From positions 1 to 9,534 of the forward strand of contig DATJXA010000092.1 in assembly GCA_035500675.1 (NCBI GenBank): 9,534 nucleotides of DNA, given 5' to 3'. Shown here piece by piece: positions 1-7,408 of this stretch (position 1 is its first letter; each line of letters opens with the position of its first letter). Made by a program: the position numbers and the translations under genes. The notes below the pieces were generated by a model. The model was not told where the DNA came from. It did not search any database and saw only the letters and a list, made by a program, of their open reading frames with translations. This DNA is from JAGVPT01 sp035500675 (GTDB lineage: Bacteria; Bacteroidota; Ignavibacteria; UBA10030; UBA8401).

Positions 1-247
1 TGATCATCTGAGGAGCGGTCGAGACATCGAATTGACCGTTGCCGGTCGTCAATGGGTCGTTGTCGGTCTGGAATTGAACCATGATCGCCAACACCTTCAG
101 CGTGTCGGGAAAGACCGTCGGAGAAGCGCTGAGAACGCGGATATCTTCACCGCCGGCGGCGCGAAGAGGATGGCTCAAGCGTTGAGCGGCCCCGAGATGC
201 GATGACGCAAAAAAGAGTGCGGCGACGAGCGAAGACTTCGCGATCAT
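1..247 (-). CDS. Secreted protein, N-terminal fragment (possible M6-type peptidase or T9SS cargo); runs off the left edge
   Basis: The frame is open from an ATG at 247 down to the window edge, giving 82 codons with no stop. The product starts MIAKSSLVAALFFASSHLGAAQ, a good signal peptide: one Lys, a hydrophobic stretch, and likely cleavage near AA-Q at residues 21-22. A mature stretch follows, reading DTLKVLAIMVQFQTDNDP at residues 48-65. A 'KVLAIMVQF' strand soon after the signal peptide resembles the opening of M6/immune-inhibitor-A-like secreted peptidases common in this group. No catalytic motif lies within the fragment, so that assignment is only a guess. The gene follows porV on the same strand after 49 nt and is probably cotranscribed with it. 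No clear Shine-Dalgarno precedes the ATG. Being exported and next to porU-porV, it may be a T9SS cargo; this would need a C-terminal sorting domain, which lies outside the window. Confidence 0.7.
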   Translation of the reverse strand, partial: MIAKSSLVAALFFASSHLGAAQRLSHPLRAAGGEDIRVLSASPTVFPDTLKVLAIMVQFQTDNDPLTTGNGQFDVSTAPQMI

Positions 248-296
248 GAATCAGTCCGTTTAGTGGATTCGGGAGCGAACAAAAATTGGCCTGAGG

Positions 297-1406
297 CTAC
301 TGCGTACCGCCCCATATAATCAGCAGTGTAAATCGCAGCGTATCGGAGAGCGGACTGTTTTCATCGGACGCTGAATCATAGCTGAAGTCGAAACCGTAAA
401 TGTCGTAACGGATGCCCGCACCGAAGGTCATGAATTTCCTGTCGCCGTAATCGGGGTCCTCATAAAAATATCCGGCGCGCAACGCAATGAGCTTGTTATA
501 CCAGTACTCAAACCCGACCGACGTTTGCGTCGAACGGAGCACCCCGTTGAATCCCGGGTCGGTCCAGGAGGTAATGAGGGATTTCGGCAGCGCATCGGAT
601 TCGGCTCCGTGCCGGTTGACCAGCAATCGGCTGAAGTCGAGCGCGATCTCCAAACTGTTAAACTCGTCTTTCACCGGAGTGAACCCGAACCCGAGGCGCA
701 GATTCGTTGGCAGAGGGTCGGCCTGCGCTGCGTCGATATAGGTGATCTTGGGCCCGATATTCGAGAGGTTAGCGCCGATACTGAGAAAGTCGCCAAGGTC
801 GACATCCGTAAAGGGAATGACCAGTGATTTAAATTTATAGAGGGTGGCGATATCAAAGCTCATGTCGTACGCGATGCCGTTCCCCTGCTCCGAGCCCGTT
901 CCGATCGGCGAAAGGCTGCTGTTGATGAACCTCAGGTTCAGTCCGAGGCCCCAGTTGTCGGCGATCGTCGTCCCGTACCCCACGGTCGCCGCCACTTCAA
1001 ACGCTTTGAACGATCCGATCGGGAGAGGTCCGGTCTCGTTCGTGATCGTAAATTCGCCGAGGTTCAGGTACGTAATACTTCCCGCTATACTCCCTCCCCA
1101 TTCCGGCACATCTTGACGATAGTTGAGGTAGTCGTAGAAGAGGTCTGCAAGGTGGAATTGCGGGAGCCAGTTCGAATGCGTAATGCTCACCTCGCTTCCT
1201 TTAAGAAATCCGAGACCGCCGGGATTCCAGTATATCGAGCCGGCATCGTCGGCAAGGCCAGCACCGGCTTCGCCCATTCCGCTCGCCCGCGAATTAGGCG
1301 AGATGAGAAGGAACGGAACTGCCGACGTCCCCCCTTGCGCAAATGCAACGCTCGAAGCAAGAGCGAAGACCGCTGCGCCCAACAGCACAACCTTTGTTAT
1401 GTTCAT
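297..1406 (-). CDS. porV: PorV family outer-membrane beta-barrel protein of the type IX secretion system
   Basis: PorV (also LptO) is the T9SS outer-membrane barrel that collects cargo leaving the Sov translocon and carries it to the PorU sortase complex. The product is 369 aa, close to the usual length of about 380-390. Residues 1-23 form a signal peptide (MNITKVVLLG..., cleavage after AFA). The mature N-terminus carries the family hallmark PFLLISPNSRASGMGEAG (residues 31-48), followed by DDAGSIYWNPGGLGF (53-67), typical of PorV/PorQ proteins. The rest has alternating beta-strand character with many Gly, Tyr and Phe residues and ends in a strand (FTLLIIWGGTQ). An in-frame ATG 10 codons upstream (1436) was rejected because GGAGGTGG lies 8 nt before the ATG at 1406. 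It follows porU on the same strand after 109 nt; porU and porV are also adjacent in Porphyromonas gingivalis. The related PorQ is the main alternative, but porU linkage favours PorV. Confidence 0.9.
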   Translation of the reverse strand: MNITKVVLLGAAVFALASSVAFAQGGTSAVPFLLISPNSRASGMGEAGAGLADDAGSIYWNPGGLGFLKGSEVSITHSNWLPQFHLADLFYDYLNYRQDVPEWGGSIAGSITYLNLGEFTITNETGPLPIGSFKAFEVAATVGYGTTIADNWGLGLNLRFINSSLSPIGTGSEQGNGIAYDMSFDIATLYKFKSLVIPFTDVDLGDFLSIGANLSNIGPKITYIDAAQADPLPTNLRLGFGFTPVKDEFNSLEIALDFSRLLVNRHGAESDALPKSLITSWTDPGFNGVLRSTQTSVGFEYWYNKLIALRAGYFYEDPDYGDRKFMTFGAGIRYDIYGFDFSYDSASDENSPLSDTLRFTLLIIWGGTQ

Positions 1407-1414
1407 GCTCAAAA

Positions 1415-1422
1415 CCACCTCC
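1415..1422 (-). promoter_or_regulatory. Strong Shine-Dalgarno site of porV
   Basis: The minus strand reads GGAGGTGG, 8 nt before the ATG at 1406. It is the only near-consensus ribosome binding site at a well-placed distance in the window. It decides the porV start against the longer in-frame option at 1436, which would put this site inside the coding region. Confidence 0.8.
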
Positions 1423-1437
1423 GCAAAAATTCTCATA

Positions 1438-1466
1438 AATGTACATTAATTAAATTTGATGTTCAA
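1438..1466 (-). promoter_or_regulatory. Candidate sigma70-like promoter for porV
   Basis: In the 109-nt porU-porV gap the minus strand has TTGAAC (1461-1466), a 17-nt AT-rich spacer and TACATT (1438-1443), each matching 4 of 6 consensus bases. Transcription would start near 1431, leaving about 25 nt of leader that includes the Shine-Dalgarno site. The geometry is good but the hexamers are weak. It may be an internal promoter added to read-through from porU. Confidence 0.35.
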
Positions 1467-1515
1467 TATAAACACAGCCTTGAGCGACCATCCACACGCA
1501 TAGTTCAATCTCATT

Positions 1516-4500
1516 CTACCTCACGATCGATAATTTTCCGAGCGCCTCGCTCGTGAACTTGCCGTCGACGGTCTTGACGATCACTTTATAGAAATATGTC
1601 CCGTTGGCAATTTTGGAACCGTCGTGGTCGCGACAGTCCCAAAAGATCGTGACGAACCGGTCATTGTAGATCTCGTCCGGGATGACCTGGATCAACCTTC
1701 CCGAGACAGTATAAATTTTGATTTCGGCATACACCGGACTGAGCTGGTTATGCTGAAACGTGAACGTCGTCGTAGAGCGTGCGGGGTTCGGAATATTATA
1801 GACATTTTCGATCGCAAGAGATGTGCTCGAGGCTACAGAGAAGTCAACCTGGCTGGTGGAAGGATTATTATACACATCCCATGCCCGCACTTGGAGTGTG
1901 TGATGACCCGGCGTCAATTGCTGCAATTGATAGTCCACCGTGCCGGATTGATAGCTATCCTTAGCGCTTTCATAATTCCCGGTAAGGTCGATCCCTTTAG
2001 TGTCGTCGTCGATCCACGCTTCGATGTTATGGCCCACACCCGTACCCGCCGAATTTATTCCGCTGCTATCGGCAAGATCGACGATGAGCATCGGGTTTTC
2101 ATTCACGAGGTCCCCCGACCGAAACGAGCGCGTGTCGAAATAGATAGAGATCGACGGCCCTTGAGTATCGTTTGCATACGAAGCCGCAGTCCCTCCAACG
2201 ACGACGCGGTCGGTGTATCCTCTTCCGTCGGTGCCTGCGGCGGTAAAATAAAAGGAGACTTTCCCCTGTTTGTTCTCGTATGAAATATCTTTCGGCACGA
2301 CAAATGTCGCTGACAGCCTTCCGTTATGAACGGTATTCTCTCCGTTATAGATGACCGCTCCGGGTTTCAGAAAATTAAGGGTAAAGTTGACTTCGCTGTC
2401 ATAATCCGTTTGAATTCTGTCGGCGTCGAAAACGGAAACTAAAGCGGAGTTGCTGTTCACCGTCGTATCGATCGCTCCCGTCGCGTCGCGAACGGAGGCG
2501 CTCAACGTTACTTTGCTGAGCGCCTTCAACGTGTCAAAAGTCGATGAAGAGACCGCCTGTCCGTTGATCGAATCGACGGCCATCACAAGCTTAGGAATTG
2601 CCAATCGCAGCGTTGGGTCGCCGAGAAGGTGGTACTTTTCGTCGCCGGGGATAATTCTTGTGGCGTTTTTTGCCATCATCAATGCATCGCCGAGTCGCGG
2701 AGTGCGCGCAAAGAGATCCGTCGAGAATAAGTAATTGTACAGATTGGCATTGATGGTAAAATTCTCGTTTGAATACACAGCCCGATTAGCGCTTACCACG
2801 GCGATCGCACCCCCTCGCGGGTTCCGGAGGGCCTCTTCGGCAGAGCTTTGTGCCCCGACTTCATCGAACCTTCCCCAGTCGCACGTGGCGGCCACAATAA
2901 AGGTCAACTTGTCCTGGTTAAAGAACTGGTTGATGACGTCGTCTTCGGTGAGAATCGTTTCGTGAGACCACACTTTCGGATTTCCATGGCCGGTGTAGTT
3001 GAGCACAAGCGTTCCGGCATTGACCTGATCGAGAATCGCCTGACGCACTGCTGGCTTGGTGCGCCCGGCCGCTGCAACGACCGTAGGGTAGTCGTCCTCA
3101 TAGATCTTCTTTTCATTGTACGATACCGGCACATACGTGCTCGCCAACGACTCGGCTTGTTCCGGATTCGGAGCGCCATCGGGCAGCCCGTTGATGTTCT
3201 CGTCGTCGGATGTTATGGTGATCAGATTTTTCCAGGATCCGTACGATGGGGTAGATTCATATTGGATGATCCTGTCCACCGCAAGGTCGGCCTCAGCCGC
3301 TGTCCGCACGGGGAGACGACCGGTGGCGAGGGTCAGCGTAGCTAAATCTCCCGGTTGGAGGTAAGCATAAAAATCGTCGTATCCATACGTATCGATCTGG
3401 GAATTCGACTCGGGGGTCTCATATGTCGGGACCCAGTTTTTGTCGAGGCCGAGATTGTTCTTGTAATCGTAGCATGCATCGCCAAAAAAAAGGACATAAC
3501 GCGGCGGCGTTTGCCACGTGGTGGTCGCGAAGTATAGAAAGTCTCGGATGGCAACAGGGTCGGGCAGGCCGTTGCCGAATTCATTGTAAATTGTATCGAC
3601 ATCCACAACCATCGTTTGCAGCGCATCGCCGCCGGGAAGATTTTCCTTAAACGTTTTGAGCCGCTGGGCCTGTGCGGCAAAATCGTGATGTGTCACGATG
3701 ACAAAATCTGCGCCCGTCGTTATACCATGGAGATTCGAGTTGGGGATCCGGACAAAGGATGCGGGAGTTTTGTATGCCGCAGAGGTTCCCGCCCAATACC
3801 GCTTGACGCCGCCCGACGTAAGATTATCCGTAAAGTGATAGATGCCGGCGCGCTGGTCTGCGGAGGTCGTCATGCGTTTCACGTTCGCCAGATCGGTGAC
3901 GTCGAAGACCATAAAATTAGGCCCGTTAAAATCTGACAGGTCGTATATGGCCGGTCCGGTCATATCGGGGGAAGTAAAAAGCAGGGCCTCGTTCACTGAG
4001 GCGAGCGAGTCGGTGTACGTCAACTCGACCCAGTTAATATACCCGGTCGCAGTGACGCTCTGATCGTTGTACGTAATTTTGATATTGCTCCTGCTGTCGA
4101 CAAGGTTCGGAACAACATTTGTGCTGCCGTCTCCCACATTCGCAAAGTCGCTGATGCCGTCGTTGAGAGTCGTCGGATCATCTCCTTGGATAAATACGGA
4201 GTTGAGTTGTTGATTGGTCTCGGTGACTGAAAAGACCGCGCTTTCGTCCGAGCGGGAAAGGAATTCGTATTTATAGTTCACGATCGTGTTCGGCACATAC
4301 CCGTTGAGTTTGTTCGTGATGATCCGGGAATCGTTCGGGTTGAACGGCGCGCTGTACCATTCAAGCCCGGATTCGGTGACGTTAGTCCGTTCCTCGTCAA
4401 AAAAAACTTTTCCCACTGTCGTTGAGATCTCCGTGCCGTTACCCGGCCCCGAGACGACAGACATCTGTTTCCCGCCCGACGTCCCCGGCGCGTACTGCAA

Positions 4501-5571
4501 AAAATATTCGTTGCTGTTCGTGTAAGGGTTCGTATAATGGCTGAACTGTTTTGTCGTGGGAGAATACGTCCACCCGGTCGCTCCCTGGCCATAAAACAGA
4601 ATATAATCGTCGGAATCAAATTTCCCGTTTTGGTTCACGTCGATGTAATCGGCGGCCTGCAGCGTCAGATCGCTTGGACGGGAAACGCTTAAATCGGCCG
4701 GGAGAATCATCCCATTGCCGCTGTAAATTTTTAAATCCGTCATGGATGGTATTGTCGTTGGGTCCATGCCGAGTGCGCGGAGGTACGATGCGTCGATCTT
4801 ATATATCCCGTCGTCGGAGACCTGAAGCTTGAACCACGTGCCAGTTGAAAGAACGCTGTTTGACAATACGCGCTGTGGAGCGGCCGCACGAGTCGACAGG
4901 GTACCTTTGACCGTCGTATAGTTAAGCAACGACGCTTTCATCCAACCGTCATCGCTGGCGGGCGCCGTCGTTCGCTCAGACGGGCCGAAATCTACCTTCA
5001 CAACGATGCGGGAGTATTTTTTGAGCGTGCGGGTCGCACTATTATATTGTACGGGAAATATTCGGACGTAATTGACAAACATCCCTTTCACGCGCGCAAC
5101 TTGTTGCGTTACGATATCCGAGGGAAAAAATGTCCCGGAACCTCCCGGCTCCGCTTTGTAGACAATTCCGGTGGGGTTCTTCGGCGTCACGCTGACGATA
5201 GTCGGCACGGGTGCAAGCGAAAACCCGCTGACGGTTTCGAAATCGGCGTCGACGATCGTCACCCGATTATTTGTTCGTCCGCGAACGCCGACGGCGATAG
5301 TGCGGAACCGAACGTCGGGCTTGCCGGCATCCTTAGCGTTCCACGGGGAGCAGCCGTCGAACAGCACCGTTTCACTCTCCCTTCCGTCCGCAGAAATTTT
5401 TCCGCCGGAATTGTATTTCGGCGTGAAGGCAAACGTCACGCTCCCGGCCGTCGACTCCAGGACGGTCACATCGGAATACAGTGCCTGTCCGCACAACGCC
5501 GTTTGACTTTCCAACGCGATGAGAGTGACAAGAACTGCCGGAAAGAGTTGTAGTGGAGTCTGAGTTCGCAT
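1516..5571 (-). CDS. porU: Type IX secretion system sortase PorU (gingipain/peptidase C25 family)
   Basis: PorU is the cell-surface cysteine peptidase that removes the C-terminal sorting signal of T9SS cargo and attaches the cargo to the surface. The product is 1351 aa, at the long end for the family (about 1160 in P. gingivalis). Visible in order are a signal peptide (about residues 1-27, hydrophobic LFPAVLVTLIAL); a beta-rich N-terminal region; the PorU-typical GTWFKLQVSDDGIYKIDASYL (about 244-264) and an Asp-rich DVNQNGKFDSDDY (about 311-323); a caspase-like C25 domain from about ADFVIVTHHDF (621-631), with catalytic His862 in NYTGHG and Cys897 in AATCDWGRFD; GDPTLRL (about 984-990) closing it; Ig-like beta regions; and a FlgD-like/type A sorting-like domain (about 1251-1351: YNIPNP, IYTVSGRLI, DGSKIANGTYFYKV). 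The frame opens at a TTG (5640), but the ATG at 5571 directly precedes the signal peptide and is preferred. No clear Shine-Dalgarno is seen. Confidence 0.93.
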   Translation of the reverse strand: MRTQTPLQLFPAVLVTLIALESQTALCGQALYSDVTVLESTAGSVTFAFTPKYNSGGKISADGRESETVLFDGCSPWNAKDAGKPDVRFRTIAVGVRGRTNNRVTIVDADFETVSGFSLAPVPTIVSVTPKNPTGIVYKAEPGGSGTFFPSDIVTQQVARVKGMFVNYVRIFPVQYNSATRTLKKYSRIVVKVDFGPSERTTAPASDDGWMKASLLNYTTVKGTLSTRAAAPQRVLSNSVLSTGTWFKLQVSDDGIYKIDASYLRALGMDPTTIPSMTDLKIYSGNGMILPADLSVSRPSDLTLQAADYIDVNQNGKFDSDDYILFYGQGATGWTYSPTTKQFSHYTNPYTNSNEYFLQYAPGTSGGKQMSVVSGPGNGTEISTTVGKVFFDEERTNVTESGLEWYSAPFNPNDSRIITNKLNGYVPNTIVNYKYEFLSRSDESAVFSVTETNQQLNSVFIQGDDPTTLNDGISDFANVGDGSTNVVPNLVDSRSNIKITYNDQSVTATGYINWVELTYTDSLASVNEALLFTSPDMTGPAIYDLSDFNGPNFMVFDVTDLANVKRMTTSADQRAGIYHFTDNLTSGGVKRYWAGTSAAYKTPASFVRIPNSNLHGITTGADFVIVTHHDFAAQAQRLKTFKENLPGGDALQTMVVDVDTIYNEFGNGLPDPVAIRDFLYFATTTWQTPPRYVLFFGDACYDYKNNLGLDKNWVPTYETPESNSQIDTYGYDDFYAYLQPGDLATLTLATGRLPVRTAAEADLAVDRIIQYESTPSYGSWKNLITITSDDENINGLPDGAPNPEQAESLASTYVPVSYNEKKIYEDDYPTVVAAAGRTKPAVRQAILDQVNAGTLVLNYTGHGNPKVWSHETILTEDDVINQFFNQDKLTFIVAATCDWGRFDEVGAQSSAEEALRNPRGGAIAVVSANRAVYSNENFTINANLYNYLFSTDLFARTPRLGDALMMAKNATRIIPGDEKYHLLGDPTLRLAIPKLVMAVDSINGQAVSSSTFDTLKALSKVTLSASVRDATGAIDTTVNSNSALVSVFDADRIQTDYDSEVNFTLNFLKPGAVIYNGENTVHNGRLSATFVVPKDISYENKQGKVSFYFTAAGTDGRGYTDRVVVGGTAASYANDTQGPSISIYFDTRSFRSGDLVNENPMLIVDLADSSGINSAGTGVGHNIEAWIDDDTKGIDLTGNYESAKDSYQSGTVDYQLQQLTPGHHTLQVRAWDVYNNPSTSQVDFSVASSTSLAIENVYNIPNPARSTTTFTFQHNQLSPVYAEIKIYTVSGRLIQVIPDEIYNDRFVTIFWDCRDHDGSKIANGTYFYKVIVKTVDGKFTSEALGKLSIVR

Positions 5572-5606
5572 GATAAAATAAAAAACCGAACTTTCTGGGC
5601 TCTCGT

Positions 5607-5630
5607 TCACACCAAAAACGTTCGGTACAT
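5607..5630 (-). other. Possible seven-codon leader ORF upstream of porU
   Basis: The minus strand reads ATG TAC CGA ACG TTT TTG GTG TGA, encoding MYRTFLV. A GGAG lies 10 nt before its ATG (plus-strand CTCC, 5641-5644). It is the first ATG downstream of the predicted porU transcription start, is out of frame with porU, and ends 35 nt before the porU ATG. Such a short ORF can occur by chance; translation is unproven. Confidence 0.2.
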
Positions 5631-5653
5631 AAAAAAGCAACTCCGCAAACGAC

Positions 5654-5707
5654 GTTAAAGGTTTAAAAAAGAGATCTGATCAAAAAAACTTTTTAGTAAC
5701 CTTTAAC
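5654..5707 (-). repeat. Inverted repeat: stem-loop in the predicted porU 5' leader
   Basis: Perfect 10-bp arms GTTAAAGGTT (5654-5663) and AACCTTTAAC (5698-5707) enclose a second 6-bp helix (AAAAAG, 5666-5671, with CTTTTT, 5689-5694) after a small internal loop, leaving an apical loop of about 17 nt. If the minus-strand promoter at 5745-5773 is used, the structure forms in the porU leader about 30 nt after the RNA 5' end. No T-run follows on either strand, which argues against a simple terminator. It could instead be an RNA-stabilising element or a protein site. The helix is AT-rich, so its strength is uncertain. Confidence 0.55.
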
Positions 5708-5744
5708 AATAACGATACGAGTTGCTCCTACTTTTTCTGCTGGA

Positions 5745-5773
5745 AATATAGCCAACCTCGCTGCTATTGTCAA
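5745..5773 (-). promoter_or_regulatory. Strong sigma70-like promoter for porU
   Basis: The minus strand carries a perfect -35 TTGACA (5768-5773), a 17-nt spacer and a -10 TATATT (5745-5750; 5 of 6 consensus bases). Predicted transcription starts near 5738, giving a porU leader of about 165 nt. The same bases, TATATTTC, are one mismatch from the Bacteroidetes -7 motif TAnnTTTG, so either sigma type could fit. It is the best promoter-like element in the window. Confidence 0.65.
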
Positions 5774-5801
5774 GAAAAAGTTTCCTTTTGAGGAGGGGGA
5801 A

Positions 5802-5829
5802 CGAACCTTTCACTTAAGTGAACGGTTCG
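5802..5829. repeat. 28-bp near-perfect palindrome, candidate operator shared by porU and glgA
   Basis: The outer arms CGAACC (5802-5807) and GGTTCG (5824-5829) flank a perfect 14-bp palindrome TTCACTTAAGTGAA (5809-5822). Only the pair at 5808/5823 (T and C) breaks the symmetry, so 26 of 28 positions are self-complementary. There is no unpaired loop, as expected for a dimeric protein site rather than an RNA hairpin. Its centre lies about 78 bp upstream of the predicted porU start site, beyond the -35 box, and upstream of the glgA candidate promoter. The binding factor cannot be named from sequence. Confidence 0.6.
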
Positions 5830-5880
5830 CTGCGTAATCCCTCCGTTTTTGAATTGCTTATCCCCCGATTTTTTTGTAAA

Positions 5881-5908
5881 TTGATAAGGTTTGTTCACAA
5901 TTTAGTAT
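5881..5908 (+). promoter_or_regulatory. Weak candidate promoter for glgA operon
   Basis: TTGATA (5881-5886; 5 of 6 consensus bases) is followed after 16 nt by TAGTAT (5903-5908; 4 of 6). Transcription would start near 5915, only about 10 nt before the glgA ATG, implying an almost leaderless mRNA. Overlapping alternatives such as TTGTAA at 5874-5879 are about as good, so the exact position is uncertain. Confidence 0.25.
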
Positions 5909-5924
5909 CCGCAACTATCGAAGT

Positions 5925-7403
5925 ATGTCAAAACCTCTTAATATTCTTTTTGTCTCGAGTGAAGTAGAGCCGTTCGCAAAGACCGGCGGGCTTGCCGACG
6001 TTTCAGGGACGCTCCCGCAAGTCATCAAAGACCTCGGACACGAGATCCGGATCATCATGCCGCGGTACGGCACGATCAGCGAGCGAAAGTTCAAACTCCA
6101 TGATGTCATCCGTCTGAAAGAAATAGACGTCCCGATCGGGAAAGACAAGAAGACAGCCAACGTCAACTCTTCGTTCATTGCGAACGTGAAATCCAAAGTG
6201 CAGGTGTATTTCCTCGCGAACAAAGATTACTACGACCGCCCCGGCATGTATGTCAACCCGGACAGTAAAAAGGATTACGTCGATAACGACGCTCGTTTCA
6301 TCTTTTTTTGTCGCGGTGTCCTTGAAACGTTGAAGCGTCTCGGGTGGCAGCCGGATATCATTCACTGCAACGACTGGCAGACGGGACTTATCCCCGCTTA
6401 CATCAAAACAATTTACAGCCACGACCCTTTCTTCAAACACATCAAGACCGTCTTTACAGTCCATAACCTTGCTTATCAAGGGACGTTCCCCGAGGCTTCA
6501 TTTGAGAAAACGGGTTTGCCGCCATCGGAGTTTAACCATGAAGGCGTGGAATTCTACGGAAAGCTTAATTTCATGAAAGCCGGGCTGGTCTATTCCGACC
6601 TCATCACAACAGTGAGCGAAAAATATGCTGAGGAGATCTGTTCGTCGGAAGAGTACGGGTGCGGCCTCGAAGGGGTTCTTCAAAAACGGAAATCGCACTT
6701 GTCCGGCATCATCAACGGCATAGACTATACGATCTGGAATCCCGAAACAGACGAGCACATCGTGAAACGGTATGATATGCGAACTCTGGAAGGGAAGCTG
6801 GAGAACAAAAAGGAATTGCTTTCGAAGTACGGTCTCGCATACAAAGAAAATGTACCCCTCATGGGTATCATCTCCCGCCTTGTCGACCAGAAAGGCCTCG
6901 ACCTTATAAAAGAGATTGCCGATGAACTCATGAAGCTCGACATACAATTTGTCGTGTTGGCCGCGGGTGAAAAGAAATACCAGGATCATTTCGAGGCCCT
7001 CCATAAAAAATATTCGTCCAAGATGGGGGTGTACATCGGTTACAACGACGAGCTTGCGCATCTCATCGAAGCGGGCTGCGACATGTACCTTATGCCTTCG
7101 CGCTACGAGCCGTGCGGGCTCAATCAGCTCTACAGCCTGAAATACGGAACCGTCCCTATCGTTCGCGCGACCGGCGGACTCGACGATACGATCCAGGATG
7201 TGGACGGCGGCAACGGCACAGGGTTCAAATTCAAGAAATACGACGCAAAGGAGCTTCTCAAAACGATCCATCGCGCATTGAAAGTGTACCATGACGGGGC
7301 CGCATGGAAAAAGATCATGCGAAATGGCATGCTGCAGGATTTTTCGTGGGAATCTTCCGCCCGGAAATACACGAACCTTTATCGAAATCTCGTCAAGCAG
7401 TAA
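5925..7403 (+). CDS. glgA: Glycogen synthase (ADP-glucose type, GT5 family)
   Basis: GlgA adds glucose from ADP-glucose to the non-reducing end of an alpha-1,4-glucan in the cytoplasm, the elongation step of glycogen synthesis. The 492-aa product has the normal length and both halves of a GT-B fold. The N-terminal GT5 domain starts with NILFVSSEVEPFAKTGGLADV, in which the KTGGL loop at residues 19-23 is the classic sugar-nucleotide motif, and continues with FTVHNLAYQGTF and IINGIDYTIWNPETD. The C-terminal domain has GIISRLVDQKGLDL (from about residue 314), SRYEPCGLNQLYSLKYG with the conserved catalytic-site Glu395, and ATGGLDDTI (about 415-423). No key residue is missing. The ATG sits right before the first beta-strand, as in homologues; no good Shine-Dalgarno is visible. 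It is the first gene of the rightward cluster, with gmhB 5 nt downstream. No other glycogen gene (glgB, glgC or glgP) is in the window. Confidence 0.97.
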   Translation: MSKPLNILFVSSEVEPFAKTGGLADVSGTLPQVIKDLGHEIRIIMPRYGTISERKFKLHDVIRLKEIDVPIGKDKKTANVNSSFIANVKSKVQVYFLANKDYYDRPGMYVNPDSKKDYVDNDARFIFFCRGVLETLKRLGWQPDIIHCNDWQTGLIPAYIKTIYSHDPFFKHIKTVFTVHNLAYQGTFPEASFEKTGLPPSEFNHEGVEFYGKLNFMKAGLVYSDLITTVSEKYAEEICSSEEYGCGLEGVLQKRKSHLSGIINGIDYTIWNPETDEHIVKRYDMRTLEGKLENKKELLSKYGLAYKENVPLMGIISRLVDQKGLDLIKEIADELMKLDIQFVVLAAGEKKYQDHFEALHKKYSSKMGVYIGYNDELAHLIEAGCDMYLMPSRYEPCGLNQLYSLKYGTVPIVRATGGLDDTIQDVDGGNGTGFKFKKYDAKELLKTIHRALKVYHDGAAWKKIMRNGMLQDFSWESSARKYTNLYRNLVKQ

Positions 7404-7408
7404 AGCTG

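Larger units (their letters stand above)
5572..5924. other. Divergent intergenic regulatory region between porU and glgA
   Basis: These 353 bp separate the divergent starts of porU and glgA. They are more AT-rich than the flanking genes. They hold the porU promoter, a stem-loop in the porU leader, a mini-ORF, a 28-bp near-palindrome and a weak glgA promoter candidate, each listed separately. No RNA gene or longer conserved ORF was recognised. No hairpin here is followed directly by a T-run on either strand, so no intrinsic terminator is called. Confidence 0.85.

Noticed and set aside
1624..2283. 219-codon plus-strand open frame opposite the 3' part of porU
   Set aside because: Arg/Val/Ile-rich antisense shadow of porU with no signal peptide, domain or promoter-like context.
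5640..5640. Upstream TTG start for porU (23 residues longer)
   Set aside because: The extra residues would sit before a well-formed signal peptide that begins at the ATG at 5571; GGAG nearby is too close to the TTG to serve it.
5654..5707. Stem-loop as an intrinsic terminator
   Set aside because: No T-run follows the structure on either strand, and both flanking genes point away from it, so there is no upstream transcript to end.
6498..7292. 264-codon open frame on the minus strand opposite glgA
   Set aside because: It lies wholly antisense to the strongly recognised glgA gene, has no recognisable domain, and its composition reflects the codon bias of glgA read backwards.
7304..7408. N-terminal extension of gmhB inside the end of glgA
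   Set aside because: The HAD motif I is always close to the N-terminus; the extension is out-of-frame glgA sequence and the ATG at 7409 fits the family.
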